From Bacillota bacterium (lineage in GTDB: Bacteria; Bacillota; Clostridia; UBA1381; UMGS1253), in assembly GCA_022706785.1 (NCBI GenBank), contig JAKJBW010000014.1:1-47168 (forward strand): a DNA stretch of 47,168 nucleotides, read 5' to 3'. The translations under genes and the position numbers were made by a program. Within the stretch, counting starts at the first letter, position 1, and each line of letters starts with the position of its first letter. Shown here in pieces: positions 33,272-42,180 of the stretch. The notes beneath the pieces are model-generated. The model had not been told where the DNA came from, ran no database searches, and saw only the letters and a program-made list of their open reading frames with translations.

Positions 33272-35203
33272 TTAATATTTCACTATCTTGGTAAAATCAT
33301 CGGATTTAAGGCTCGCTCCGCCAACCAGGCCGCCGTCTATATCCGACATGCCGAAAAGCTCGGCCGCGTTGTCGGCATTTACGCTTCCGCCGTACTGAAT
33401 AATGACTTGCTCAGACACCGCTTTACCGTAAAGCTCCTCGATCACCTGGCGGATAGCCGCGCAAACCTCGTTTGCCTGCTGGTTTGTGGCGGTTTTTCCT
33501 GTGCCGATAGCCCAGATAGGCTCGTAGGCGACTATCATCTTTTTAGTGTCTTTTGCCGCCACATTTTTAAACGCGATTTTTACCTGGCTTCTGATCAGAT
33601 CAATGGTAATGCCGTCCTCGCGCTCACCGAGCGATTCTCCCACGCAGACAATGGGCGTAAGGCCCTTTTCAATCGCCTTTAACACCTTTTTATTTACTGT
33701 GCTGTCGGTTTCGGCAAAGTATTGTCTTCTCTCGCTATGGCCGATGATAACATATTCCACGCCCATGCTGGCAAGCATATCCGCGCTGACCTCGCCGGTG
33801 TATGCGCCCTTGTCCTCAAAATGCATGTTCTGCGCACCGATTTTGATATTGGTTCCCTTTGCCGCTTTTAGCGCACCATCCAACCCGACAAAAGGCACGC
33901 AGCAAATGACGTCCGCTTTAGCGCCGGCTACCTTGGGCGCGAGCTCTGCGATAAACGCCTCTGTTTCGGCGGGCGTCTTGTTCATTTTCCAGTTGCCCGC
34001 GACAACCGTATTTCTGACTTTGCCGTCCATCAGGCAGGCGATACCGGGCAGGATCTTGCCCTCCAAAAATTCCAGGGACGCGCCGCCGCCTGTGGAGATA
34101 TGGCTCATTTTGTCCGCATAGCCGAGCTGCGTGACCGCCGCCACGCTGTCTCCACCGCCGATGATTGTCACAGCGTCCGCCTTGGAAACCGCTTTTGCGA
34201 TTTCCTTGGTGCCGTTGGCGAAGTTGGGGAATTCAAACACACCCATGGGGCCGTTCCAAAGGATGGTTTTCGCGGTTTCAATCACATTGCAGAATTTCTC
34301 GACCGTAATGCCGCCGATATCCATGCCCATCCAGCCGTCCGGCATAGCGTCGGAAGGCACATACATGCGGTTTGCGTCATTATCAAACTTATCCGCTACA
34401 ATAGAGCCTATGGGGAGCATAAATGTAACGCCCTTCTGCTTTGCCTTGCGCATAAGCTCTTTTGCCAGATCAAGTTTGTCATCCTCACAGATGGAATTTC
34501 CGATTTTATAGCCCTTGGCCTTCAAAAATGTATATGCCATGCCGCCGCCGATGATGAGCGCATCAACCTTATTGATAAGGTTTTCGATAACGCCTATTTT
34601 ATCGGACACTTTGGCGCCGCCGAGGATAGCCACAAAGGGACGCTTGGGGTTTTCCAGCGCGCCGCCCATGAACTCGATCTCTTTTTTGATCAAATAGCCG
34701 CATACCGCCGGCAGATAGTCGGCTACGCCGGCCGTTGAAGCATGGGCGCGGTGTGCGGTTCCGAAAGCGTCGTTGACATAGATTTCGGCCAGCGCTGAGA
34801 GCTGTTTTGCAAATTCCGGATCGTTTTGCTCCTCTTCCTTATGGAAGCGCACGTTTTCCAGAAGAACCACGTCGCCGTCCTTCATAGCCGAAACGCAAGC
34901 CTTGGCAGAATCGCCCACCACATCCTCGGCCATAACCACATTCTTGCCAAGCAGCTCGGTTAAACGCTTTGCGACAGGCTTTAAAGAGTATTTTATATTA
35001 AATTCACCTTTGGGCCTGCCCAAATGAGAGCACAAAATTACCTTAGCGTTATGGTCAATCAGATATTTGATAGTGGGCAGCGCACCGATTATTCTTGTTT
35101 CATCCGTGATTTTTTCGCCGTCAAGCGGAACGTTAAAATCGCAGCGCACCAATACTTTTTTTCCGGCTACATCAATTTCTTCCAATGTCATTTTGTTAAA
35201 CAT
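33272..35203 (-). CDS. pgk-tpi: Fused phosphoglycerate kinase-triosephosphate isomerase
   Basis: One uninterrupted frame of 643 residues. Residues 1 to about 393 are phosphoglycerate kinase: [52 protein letters not shown] and GGGDSVAA. From about 395, after KVRNTVV, it is triosephosphate isomerase: [12 protein letters not shown] (catalytic Lys), [11 protein letters not shown] (His), [16 protein letters not shown] (Glu) and [11 protein letters not shown]. The linker is only a few residues. A PGK-TPI fusion is known from Thermotoga and some Clostridia. The start ATG 35203 ([12 protein letters not shown]) has GAGGTG nine bases upstream; GTG 35215 is less likely. There is no separate pgk or tpiA in the window. 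Confidence 0.95.
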   Translation of the reverse strand: MFNKMTLEEIDVAGKKVLVRCDFNVPLDGEKITDETRIIGALPTIKYLIDHNAKVILCSHLGRPKGEFNIKYSLKPVAKRLTELLGKNVVMAEDVVGDSAKACVSAMKDGDVVLLENVRFHKEEEQNDPEFAKQLSALAEIYVNDAFGTAHRAHASTAGVADYLPAVCGYLIKKEIEFMGGALENPKRPFVAILGGAKVSDKIGVIENLINKVDALIIGGGMAYTFLKAKGYKIGNSICEDDKLDLAKELMRKAKQKGVTFMLPIGSIVADKFDNDANRMYVPSDAMPDGWMGMDIGGITVEKFCNVIETAKTILWNGPMGVFEFPNFANGTKEIAKAVSKADAVTIIGGGDSVAAVTQLGYADKMSHISTGGGASLEFLEGKILPGIACLMDGKVRNTVVAGNWKMNKTPAETEAFIAELAPKVAGAKADVICCVPFVGLDGALKAAKGTNIKIGAQNMHFEDKGAYTGEVSADMLASMGVEYVIIGHSERRQYFAETDSTVNKKVLKAIEKGLTPIVCVGESLGEREDGITIDLIRSQVKIAFKNVAAKDTKKMIVAYEPIWAIGTGKTATNQQANEVCAAIRQVIEELYGKAVSEQVIIQYGGSVNADNAAELFGMSDIDGGLVGGASLKSDDFTKIVKY

Positions 35204-35255
35204 ACCTTCAAGCACCTCTTATTCTATTTTATTCTTAGAGCTTAATTCGCAGCCC

Positions 35256-35273
35256 GGCAATTGTACCATTGCC
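35256..35273. promoter_or_regulatory. Palindrome upstream of pgk-tpi
   Basis: GGCAAT-TGTACC-ATTGCC, an 18-base inverted repeat overlapping a TACAAT that could be the minus-strand -10. It is a candidate operator; the -35 is poor. Confidence 0.3.
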
Positions 35274-35410
35274 AAAACTGCCCGCTTAAATCTATTCTTT
35301 CAAACTTTAGTTATTTTACAACATACAGGATTAATTTTCAAGTGCCGGGGCAAATAAAATGTAAAAAAATTAACAATATGATATACCGTGACGAAAATAC
35401 CATGTGCAAA

Positions 35411-35570
35411 TATAGTCGATCCACGCCAAAAGGGGCTGAAGATTTGTGAGAATTTTTTCCGCCAGACAAGGCGGAGGACGACGGTGGGCTGGCGCCTGCC
35501 CAGGACGACAACGCAGCATGGTGGGAAAAAGGCCTCAAAGACCAGACTGTTTTGGCGTGGATCGACTATA
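35411..35570 (+). repeat. Inverted-repeat element, copy A (160 bp)
   Basis: Perfect 21-base terminal inverted repeats (35411-35431 and 35550-35570) that begin TATAGTC and end CCAAAA. Internal blocks GAAGATTTG, AGAATTTTTT, GGAAAAAGG and GACTGTTTT are shared with copy B at 18407-18570. Inner hairpins include CCGCC/GGCGG. The arms differ from copy B at seven of 21 positions, yet pair perfectly within this copy. No ORF. Confidence 0.82.
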
Positions 35571-35747
35571 AAAGGACAGCCCGGTCATATTTCATGAGGA
35601 TACGGCCGGGAAGGGTGTGTGCCGAAGGCTTACAATCCCTGAGGGGACAAGCCTTACGGCCCAAAGTTGCAAAATTTTAGATGCAGCGAAAAAAGTGTAA
35701 ATTTAAACATATAAAAATACAAGCGATAAAAATAAGTGTTAGTTTAC
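35571..35747 (+). other. Spacer with a GC hairpin (35621-35660)
   Basis: GCCG-A-AGGCTT...CCC-TGA-GGG...AAGCCT-TA-CGGC forms a stable stem-loop without a T-run. An outer CCGG pair (35581-35584 with 35605-35608) precedes it. It lies upstream of the predicted permease promoter, so it is not obviously in that mRNA. No named RNA family was recognised. The remainder is AT-rich. Confidence 0.45.
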
Positions 35748-35776
35748 TTGTCAGCGGCCTTGTGCTATGTTAATAT
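35748..35776 (+). promoter_or_regulatory. Possible promoter for the permease pair
   Basis: TTGTCA (35748-35753), 17 bases, TAATAT (35771-35776). A moderate sigma-A match, about 120 bases before the first permease start. Confidence 0.35.
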
Positions 35777-35898
35777 TAGACAGTTAGGGCTGACGTTTTA
35801 TTCGCTCGGCGCTTCAGTGCAAAATATGGCGTACCATATCCGGTGCGCACAGCTATTTAGTTTTGTTTTAACTGTCACGGCAAGAAGGAGGAAAATGC

Positions 35899-37500
35899 AT
35901 GCAAGACAATATGTCCGTTAAAAAACAGGGTATTTTTGAACCGCCTGTTAAGCCCAGGATCACCAAAGCGATGAAGCTGGCTGTCAGGCAGGCAGATCAG
36001 AAGGATGTCCTGGAAAGGCAGATATCGGATCTGAAACGCCGGTACAAACGTGATGCAGAGGCGAAAAATGAGCTGCTTAAAAAATCAAGTGAAAAAGATG
36101 AACTGAGAAAGCAGCTGGTTGCGCTTAAGGCGGAATATGAGCAGGCTGTTGCGGCAAAGAAAGAGGAAATCTGCCGTTTGGGAGGCCCGAAAGCCGAACA
36201 GAGGAAGCTTCTCGGCGAGCAGCTTGTGCTGCTGAAGGAAAAGTATGCGCATGATATCGAAATATGGAACAGGGTTCCGGAAGTTTCCGCGCAGCAGCTT
36301 GAAAAGTACAAGCAGGACTATGCCGCTTTGGAAAAGGACGTGAAAGCGCGCCGTCTTCAGGCAAAAGCTGACTATAGCCATGCTGTCGAGCAGGCGAAGA
36401 AGCAGTACCATGCTTCCAGCAAAAACCTAGAGGCCAGAACAAAATATAAGGTAGCCGTAAAATACGCCAAGGACAAACGGCATAACACCTTGCTTGACCT
36501 TAATGAGGAATTGAGATACGCCAGAGAGCAGGAGGAGAGGGCAACAAAATCCGATGCGTGGCGTTATAAGAAAAAGACTGCGGCAAAGCTTAGGGCTGCC
36601 ATATGGCGCGACCGCAATTTATATATCATGCTGCTCCCGTTTATTGCATGGTTTATTATCTTTTCCTATGTGCCTATGTATGGCCTGCAGATCGCCTTTA
36701 AGGACTATAAAATATTTAAGGGAATATGGGGCAGTCCCTGGGCGACCATGAATGGCTTTTATAATTTTTATGTATTTTTCACAGGCCCGTATTTGTGGCG
36801 CCTGCTTAGGAACACTGTCTTAATCAATATATACTCGCTTATCTGGGGATTCCCGATTCCTATCATACTTGCTATTTTACTCAATGAAATACGCAATAAG
36901 ATGTTTAAGACGGCCATACAAACGCTTTCCTACCTGCCGCACTTTGTTTCCACCGTTGTTGTGGCGGGCCTGGTTGTAAACTTCCTGTCGCCGTCCACCG
37001 GGCTTATCAATTTCTTTTACAAGTGGGTTACAGGCTCAAATGAGGGTATTTACTTTTTGATGAAGCCGGAATATTTCCGAAGTATTTTTATCTTCAAAAA
37101 TATCTGGCAGAACGCGGGCTTTGGCGCCATCGTCTATGTGGCCGCGCTTGCCGGTATAGATCAGGAGCTTTATGAGGCTGCGCGTATTGACGGCGCCGGG
37201 CGCTGGAAACAGATGTTAAACGTCACGCTTCCGGGCATTATGTCTACCGTTGCGATTATGCTTATCTTAAGGATAGGACATTTGCTCAGTGTCGGATATG
37301 AAGCGATCATTTTGCTTTATCAGCCGTCGACCTATGAAACAGCCGATGTTATCAGTACATATGTGTACCGTGTTGGTTTGCTTGGCGGAAACTTTGGCCT
37401 TTCAACGGCTATCGGTCTGTTTAACGGTATCGTTTCATTTATCCTGGTGCAATCGGCTAATGCTTTTTCGCGCAAGGTCAGCGATGTAGCACTGTGGTAA
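35899..37500 (+). CDS. LplB-type ABC transporter permease with long coiled-coil N terminus
   Basis: A 533-residue protein. Residues about 235-533 are a standard sugar ABC permease of the LplB/polysaccharide type: NLYIMLLPFIAWFIIFSYVP, six membrane segments, and the EAA loop ELYEAARIDGAGRWKQMLNV. Family members are normally about 300 residues. The first 230 residues are extra: highly charged, with no membrane segment, and rich in heptad-like stretches (DVLERQISDLKRRYKRDAEA, DELRKQLVALKAEYEQAV, KYKQDYAALEKDVKARRLQ), so a long cytoplasmic coiled coil is predicted. The ATG at 35899 has AGGAGG at 7 bases. It pairs with the LplC-type permease downstream. No binding protein or ATPase is encoded beside it. 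Confidence 0.9.
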   Translation: MQDNMSVKKQGIFEPPVKPRITKAMKLAVRQADQKDVLERQISDLKRRYKRDAEAKNELLKKSSEKDELRKQLVALKAEYEQAVAAKKEEICRLGGPKAEQRKLLGEQLVLLKEKYAHDIEIWNRVPEVSAQQLEKYKQDYAALEKDVKARRLQAKADYSHAVEQAKKQYHASSKNLEARTKYKVAVKYAKDKRHNTLLDLNEELRYAREQEERATKSDAWRYKKKTAAKLRAAIWRDRNLYIMLLPFIAWFIIFSYVPMYGLQIAFKDYKIFKGIWGSPWATMNGFYNFYVFFTGPYLWRLLRNTVLINIYSLIWGFPIPIILAILLNEIRNKMFKTAIQTLSYLPHFVSTVVVAGLVVNFLSPSTGLINFFYKWVTGSNEGIYFLMKPEYFRSIFIFKNIWQNAGFGAIVYVAALAGIDQELYEAARIDGAGRWKQMLNVTLPGIMSTVAIMLILRIGHLLSVGYEAIILLYQPSTYETADVISTYVYRVGLLGGNFGLSTAIGLFNGIVSFILVQSANAFSRKVSDVALW

Positions 37501-37524
37501 TATGGTGAGAAGGAGGAATTGACA

Positions 37525-38430
37525 ATGGCTGTAAAAAGCTTAAAAAGAAAAAATGCTATCAAGCGTACGCGTGGCGAATTAATTTTTGATATCATCAATC
37601 ATATTATTCTGCTTGTGGTAGGCCTGATAACGCTTTATCCGTTTTGGTATGTCCTGGTAGCGTCTATCAGCGATCCTGATATGGTAGCAGCCGGTAAAGT
37701 ACTTTTCTGGCCAAACGGCTTCAATATTGCGGCGTATGAAAAGATCATGGGCATGAAGGATATCTGGACTGCCTATAGCAATACCATCTTTTACGCGGTT
37801 GTGGGAACATCTGTGAGCCTGATTTTAACTTTTCTGGGCGCGTATCCGCTTTCCAAGCGCAGGCTCAAGGGCAGGAAGCTTTTCAACCTGATCATGCTGT
37901 TTACCATGTGGTTTGGCACCGGCATGATACCGTTCTACTTAAATATCAAGCGCCTGGCCTTGGATAACAACCGTTGGGGTATTATTATTGTTTTTGCTAT
38001 TTCGGCTTTTAACACCATACTGGTCAGGACATATTTCGAGTCTATTCCCGATTCTATGGAGGAATCGGCTAAAATGGACGGGGCAAGCGACTGGCGGGTG
38101 CTGCTGGATATTTACCTGCCCCTGGCCGTTCCTGCAATCATGACAATCGGTCTGTATTATTTTGTCGGCAGATGGAATTCATTCTTCTGGGAAATGATTC
38201 TGCTGCGTGACGCAAGCAAGGTCCCATTGCAGGTTTTGCTCAGAAAGCTGGTTGTTCAGACAAATTTGTCGGGTACGGATCTTAATATCAACATCGACAT
38301 AGCGACCTTCAACGAGCAGACAATGGTGTATTCTACCATCATGGTTGCGATATTGCCTATGCTTGTGCTGTATCCGTTTATACAGAAATTCTTCATAAAG
38401 GGTATTATGGTTGGCGCTATCAAAGGCTAA
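37525..38430 (+). CDS. LplC-type ABC transporter permease
   Basis: A 301-residue carbohydrate ABC permease, the second half of the permease pair. It has six membrane segments (IINHIILLVVGLITLYPFWY first), PLSKRRLKGRKLFNLIMLFT after the second, and the EAA loop SMEESAKMDGASDWRVLLDI. The start ATG 37525 has GGAGG upstream; a TTG at 37519 lies in the same frame but too close. The family imports complex oligosaccharides such as pectin fragments or host glycans with a lipoprotein binding protein, and uses a shared MsmK-like ATPase. Neither is present here. Confidence 0.92.
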   Translation: MAVKSLKRKNAIKRTRGELIFDIINHIILLVVGLITLYPFWYVLVASISDPDMVAAGKVLFWPNGFNIAAYEKIMGMKDIWTAYSNTIFYAVVGTSVSLILTFLGAYPLSKRRLKGRKLFNLIMLFTMWFGTGMIPFYLNIKRLALDNNRWGIIIVFAISAFNTILVRTYFESIPDSMEESAKMDGASDWRVLLDIYLPLAVPAIMTIGLYYFVGRWNSFFWEMILLRDASKVPLQVLLRKLVVQTNLSGTDLNINIDIATFNEQTMVYSTIMVAILPMLVLYPFIQKFFIKGIMVGAIKG

Positions 38431-38460
38431 AAAACGGTTTTCAGCTTATGCTTATACAAA

Positions 38461-38496
38461 CAGCTATCCCCCCGGCTTATGCCGGGGGGATAGCTG
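38461..38496. terminator. 16-bp perfect hairpin between convergent genes
   Basis: CAGCTATCCCCCCGGC and its complement around TTAT. It lies between the permease pair (+) and glmS (-). There is no clear T-run on either side, so it may stop transcription poorly or protect mRNA 3' ends. Confidence 0.65.
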
Positions 38497-38522
38497 CTAT
38501 AAAGGGTAGTTTATTTTATGTT

Positions 38523-40349
38523 TTATTCCACAGTAACCGATTTTGCCAGATTACGCGGCTTATCCACGTCGCAGGCCTTGTTGACGGCCATGTAATAGGC
38601 AAAGATCTGGAGCGGAACGATGGTAAGAGCGGGCGCAAGCACAGGAAGCGTCTTGGGTATATAGTATACGGTGTCCGCTTCACTGGCGATATCGGTATCA
38701 CCCGCCATTGCCACCGCAAACACCACCGCTCCGCGGCTGCTCACTTCCTTAATATTGCTGAGCATCTTTTCAAAAAGCTCCCTTTGCGTGGCCAACGCGG
38801 TCACAATAGTGCCTTCCTCAATAAGCGATATGGTTCCGTGCTTCAGCTCTCCCGCCGCGTATGCTTCGGAATGGATATATGAAATTTCCTTAAGCTTAAG
38901 CGAGCCTTCGAGCGCCAGGCAGTAATCCAGTCCGCGGCCCAGGAAGAACACGTCTTTTGCGTTATAGTGGCTTGCGGCATATTCCTGAAGAAGCGTTACA
39001 TCCTTCAATATGGCGGAAACCTTATCGGGTATGGACAACAGCTCCGCTACGATTTTTTTATGCTCCGCTTCCGTAATCGTTGCCTTTTTATCGGCCAGAT
39101 AAAGCGAGAGCAAATACAGCACCTGCAGCTGTGCGGAGTATGCCTTGGTGGTCGCCACGGCGATCTCGGGGCCTGCCCATGTGTAGATCACATCATCCGC
39201 CTCGCGCGCCACCGAGCTGCCGACGACATTGACGATTGCCAGCACACGGCAGCCAAGCCGCTTTGCCTCACGCATGGCGGCTAAGGTGTCGGCGGTTTCT
39301 CCCGACTGGCTGATGACCACCACCAGATCATCGGGCGTAAGGATAGGCTTTCTGTAGCGGAATTCTGAGGCGAGTTCCGCCGAAACGCTTATGCGGACCA
39401 TATCCTCTATGACATATTTGCCCACAACGCCGACATGATAAGCGCTTCCGCAGCCTACCACATAAATTCTGCTTAATTTGGCGATATCCTCGTCAGTCAT
39501 TTTCAGGTCGTCAAGATATACCTTACCGTCCCTTATACGAGGACTTATGGTATCGCGTATTACGCTTGGCTGTTCGTAAATTTCTTTCAGCATGAAATGC
39601 TCAAAGCCGCCTTTTTCAGCCGCTCCCGCATCCCAGGTTACATGGAAGATATCTTTTTGCACTTCCTGCTTATCAATGTCGAAAATTTTCACTTCATTTC
39701 CCTTAAACCACACGATTTCCTTGTCCTCGAGCAGGTAGACCTTGCGGGTATGCTCCAAAACAGCGGGTATGTCGGAGGCGATATAATTCCTGTCCTCACC
39801 CAGCCCCACAATCAGCGGTGAGTCTTTGCGCACGGCAAACATCTCGCCGGGATGGTACGAGGAGATAACACCGAGGGCATAGGAGCCTTCCAGCCGGTTT
39901 ATGGCTTTCACAAGCGCGTCTATCATATTTCCGCAATAATAGTAGTCTAAAAGGTGGGATATGACTTCGGTATCGGTATCGGACAAAAAGGCGTAGCCCT
40001 TTGCCATTAAAGATTCCTTGAGCTTTTTATAGTTCTCTATAATGCCGTTGTGCACTACTGCGATATGCCCGCCCTGGCTGACATGCGGATGCGAATTTTC
40101 ATCCGAAGGGGCGCCGTGTGTTGCCCAGCGTGTATGACCTATGCCTATATTACCCGACAGATTGCGCCCTCCGTCTGTCTTTTGGGAAAGGACGCTGAGC
40201 CTCCCCTTTGCTTTTTTAATGGTGATCAAATCCCCGTCAAGCACCGCGACGCCTGCCGAATCGTAACCGCGATACTCAAGTTTTTGAAGTCCCTGTATCA
40301 GGATGGGCGCCGCCTGACCGGGACCTATGTAACCGACAATGCCACACAT
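38523..40349 (-). CDS. glmS: Glutamine-fructose-6-phosphate aminotransferase (isomerizing)
   Basis: A 608-residue enzyme that makes glucosamine-6-phosphate from fructose-6-phosphate and glutamine, the entry to cell wall amino sugars. The N-terminal nucleophile is Cys2 in MCGIVGYIG (Cys1 after Met removal). The amidotransferase motifs are GIGHTRWATHG and HNGIIENY. Two SIS domains follow (VGCGSAYHVGVVGKYV, VISQSGETADTL, GRGLDYCLALEGSLKLKEIS). The C-terminal signature is DKPRNLAKSVTVE. The ATG at 40349 follows a 5' region of less than 100 bases. No glmS ribozyme core is seen; only a small TAGGG/CCCTA hairpin (40376-40391) lies before it. Confidence 0.97.
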   Translation of the reverse strand: MCGIVGYIGPGQAAPILIQGLQKLEYRGYDSAGVAVLDGDLITIKKAKGRLSVLSQKTDGGRNLSGNIGIGHTRWATHGAPSDENSHPHVSQGGHIAVVHNGIIENYKKLKESLMAKGYAFLSDTDTEVISHLLDYYYCGNMIDALVKAINRLEGSYALGVISSYHPGEMFAVRKDSPLIVGLGEDRNYIASDIPAVLEHTRKVYLLEDKEIVWFKGNEVKIFDIDKQEVQKDIFHVTWDAGAAEKGGFEHFMLKEIYEQPSVIRDTISPRIRDGKVYLDDLKMTDEDIAKLSRIYVVGCGSAYHVGVVGKYVIEDMVRISVSAELASEFRYRKPILTPDDLVVVISQSGETADTLAAMREAKRLGCRVLAIVNVVGSSVAREADDVIYTWAGPEIAVATTKAYSAQLQVLYLLSLYLADKKATITEAEHKKIVAELLSIPDKVSAILKDVTLLQEYAASHYNAKDVFFLGRGLDYCLALEGSLKLKEISYIHSEAYAAGELKHGTISLIEEGTIVTALATQRELFEKMLSNIKEVSSRGAVVFAVAMAGDTDIASEADTVYYIPKTLPVLAPALTIVPLQIFAYYMAVNKACDVDKPRNLAKSVTVE

Positions 40350-40485
40350 TGTATAAACCCCTTCCTCTCTTCATATAGGGTGATTGCCCTAAACCATATT
40401 ATAAATCATACCACAAAATATACGATATGAAAATAATAAATTTCTTTTTGGCCTGTAAAATATTTTCCCATATAGCCAAAATATA

Positions 40486-40514
40486 TTGACTTTTTCCATT
40501 AGTCGTACTATATT
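40486..40514 (+). promoter_or_regulatory. Sigma-A promoter of the membrane protein-glycosidase operon
   Basis: TTGACT (40486-40491), 17 bases, TATATT (40509-40514). Start expected near 40521. Confidence 0.7.
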
Positions 40515-40526
40515 GATTAAGGTATT

Positions 40527-40538
40527 TGTAAATTTACA
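40527..40538. promoter_or_regulatory. Palindrome just downstream of the start site
   Basis: TGTAAATTTACA, a perfect 12-base palindrome at about +7 to +18. This is a classic place for a repressor operator. No cognate regulator is known. Confidence 0.35.
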
Positions 40539-40626
40539 GGAACAAATATGCCTTTATTGTCTTTCAGACTAGCTGCAAGGCTTAGAAATGACATCCGAAT
40601 AAACGGGCGCAAGGGGGCAGGCAGTT

Positions 40627-42126
40627 TTGAAAGGGTTAAAAAAATATTTTCTACCGCAGGCGTTTGCAGCTCTGGCAGGCGGGCTTCTTACCCTGCTTGT
40701 GGTGTGCTACCCTATAGGTGTGGCGAACAATGGTGATTTCGACAGAGTGATCGGGCCTGCCGGCCTCAGTTACCTGACAGAAGGAGCAGAGCGGTATTTT
40801 CATTATGTCGATGAACATTACCGGATCAATTTCAGTGCTGCCGCAACGGTTTTGGCATCTGAAACGCAACAGTCTTCAACCCGGCTGCCTGATAAAATCT
40901 CTGTTTTTGATAATGTTTATATTACCACGCATGTCGTGTGGGTATGGTTAACGGTAGCTATTAACGCACTCTTTTCGAATACATATAACATCCGGATTTT
41001 GTCCGCATTTTATGGTATTGTGTTTATTTTTGCGTTATTCCTGGGCATCGGCGGCATTACAAAACGATATGGCAGGGCAGCCGGCTGGATTTTGTCCGCC
41101 GCGGCAGTTTTCATGTTTTGCGATATCAGCTACCTGGCATATTTCAATTCCTTTTACGGCGAGGCGGCGTCGTATGTGTTCCTTATGCTGGCCGCAGGCG
41201 CGCTGCTGTCGCTTTTGGCCGCAGATAAGCCGAGGCTCTGGCAGCTTGTCGCATACTGGGCAGGGGCCGTCATGTTGGTAGGCGCCAAGCAACAAAACGC
41301 TATGCTGGCGGTATTGTTTTTAGGCATCGCTGTCCGGCTGTTTTTTCTGTACAAAGATAAGATATGGCGCAGGGTTACTGTTATTTTCTCTGCGGTTATG
41401 GTGGTTGTATCTGTTTTCACCATGGTATTTGTCAGCCATGAAATATACCGCATCAATATCCATCAGGCTGTATTTTTCGGCATATTAAGGCTGTCCGACG
41501 ATCCGGCCAAGGACTTAGACGCCCTGCAGCTGTCGCGTGAGCTAACTGTGCTTGCGGGTCACACCTATTATGAAAATGACGTCGTGTATCCTCCCGACAG
41601 TGAATACCTGCAGCGTGAGTTTTTTGACAAGATCAGCTATTCAAAGATTATGACATACTATCTTACCCATCCAGCGCGTCTGTGGCAGGCGATGGAGAAA
41701 ACGGCCAAAAGCGCTTATGAGATCATGCCGGGCTACCTTGGAAGCTATGTCCGAGCGGCTGGATTTCCCCCCGGGATGACAGCCGAGGCCTTTGCGCCAT
41801 ACGACCGGCTGCGCCAGTTCGTTTTTGCGCGCAACCCGTTTCCCCTCGTTGTAACGATTCTCGCGTATCTGCTGGCCGCTGTATATGCCGTCGTCGTATA
41901 TGTGCGCGCCAAAAATAAAAAAACCAGGGCGCTGCTTGAGTTTTTAGCTGCCATCGCGGTGATGGGAGCGCTGCAGTTTGCCATGCCGTATATAGCGGAT
42001 GGAGACGGTGATTTGAATAAGCATCTGTTTTTGTTTAATGTGGCAGCGGATATCCTTATTTTTTCCGGTATTGCAGCGGCCTGCGTCAAATGCTTTAAAA
42101 AACCTGCCGCCACGCTTTCAGAATAG
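40627..42126 (+). CDS. GT-C-like polytopic membrane protein (possibly WsfD-type glycosyltransferase)
   Basis: A 499-residue integral membrane protein with about 10-11 hydrophobic segments. A conserved-looking acidic motif follows the first segment (PIGVANNGDFDRVIGPAG), as in GT-C enzymes that use lipid-phosphate sugars and keep a catalytic Asp in the first outer loop. A large outer loop spans about 270-390 (LSDDPAKDLDALQLSRELTV, then YENDVVYPPDSEYLQ). The TTG at 40627 has AAGGGGGC upstream. The protein resembles the WsfD-like group of glycan-building membrane transferases, but this is by eye. It is followed after 54 bases by a glycosidase in the same operon. Confidence 0.6.
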   Translation: MKGLKKYFLPQAFAALAGGLLTLLVVCYPIGVANNGDFDRVIGPAGLSYLTEGAERYFHYVDEHYRINFSAAATVLASETQQSSTRLPDKISVFDNVYITTHVVWVWLTVAINALFSNTYNIRILSAFYGIVFIFALFLGIGGITKRYGRAAGWILSAAAVFMFCDISYLAYFNSFYGEAASYVFLMLAAGALLSLLAADKPRLWQLVAYWAGAVMLVGAKQQNAMLAVLFLGIAVRLFFLYKDKIWRRVTVIFSAVMVVVSVFTMVFVSHEIYRINIHQAVFFGILRLSDDPAKDLDALQLSRELTVLAGHTYYENDVVYPPDSEYLQREFFDKISYSKIMTYYLTHPARLWQAMEKTAKSAYEIMPGYLGSYVRAAGFPPGMTAEAFAPYDRLRQFVFARNPFPLVVTILAYLLAAVYAVVVYVRAKNKKTRALLEFLAAIAVMGALQFAMPYIADGDGDLNKHLFLFNVAADILIFSGIAAACVKCFKKPAATLSE

Positions 42127-42180
42127 AAGAATATGCAGCAAAGGCTGCGCATATTACTGTTTACGAAAGGATGAATACTA

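Noticed and set aside
34100..34738. 212-codon ORF antisense to pgk-tpi
   Set aside because: Shadow frame in a highly conserved gene, with a His-rich artefact composition.
40350..40440. glmS ribozyme
   Set aside because: The 5' region is too short and lacks the conserved core sequences; only a 5-bp hairpin is present.
40548..40736. 62-codon ORF after the 40486 promoter
   Set aside because: Overlaps the start of the real membrane-protein gene in another frame. Random composition and no ribosome site.
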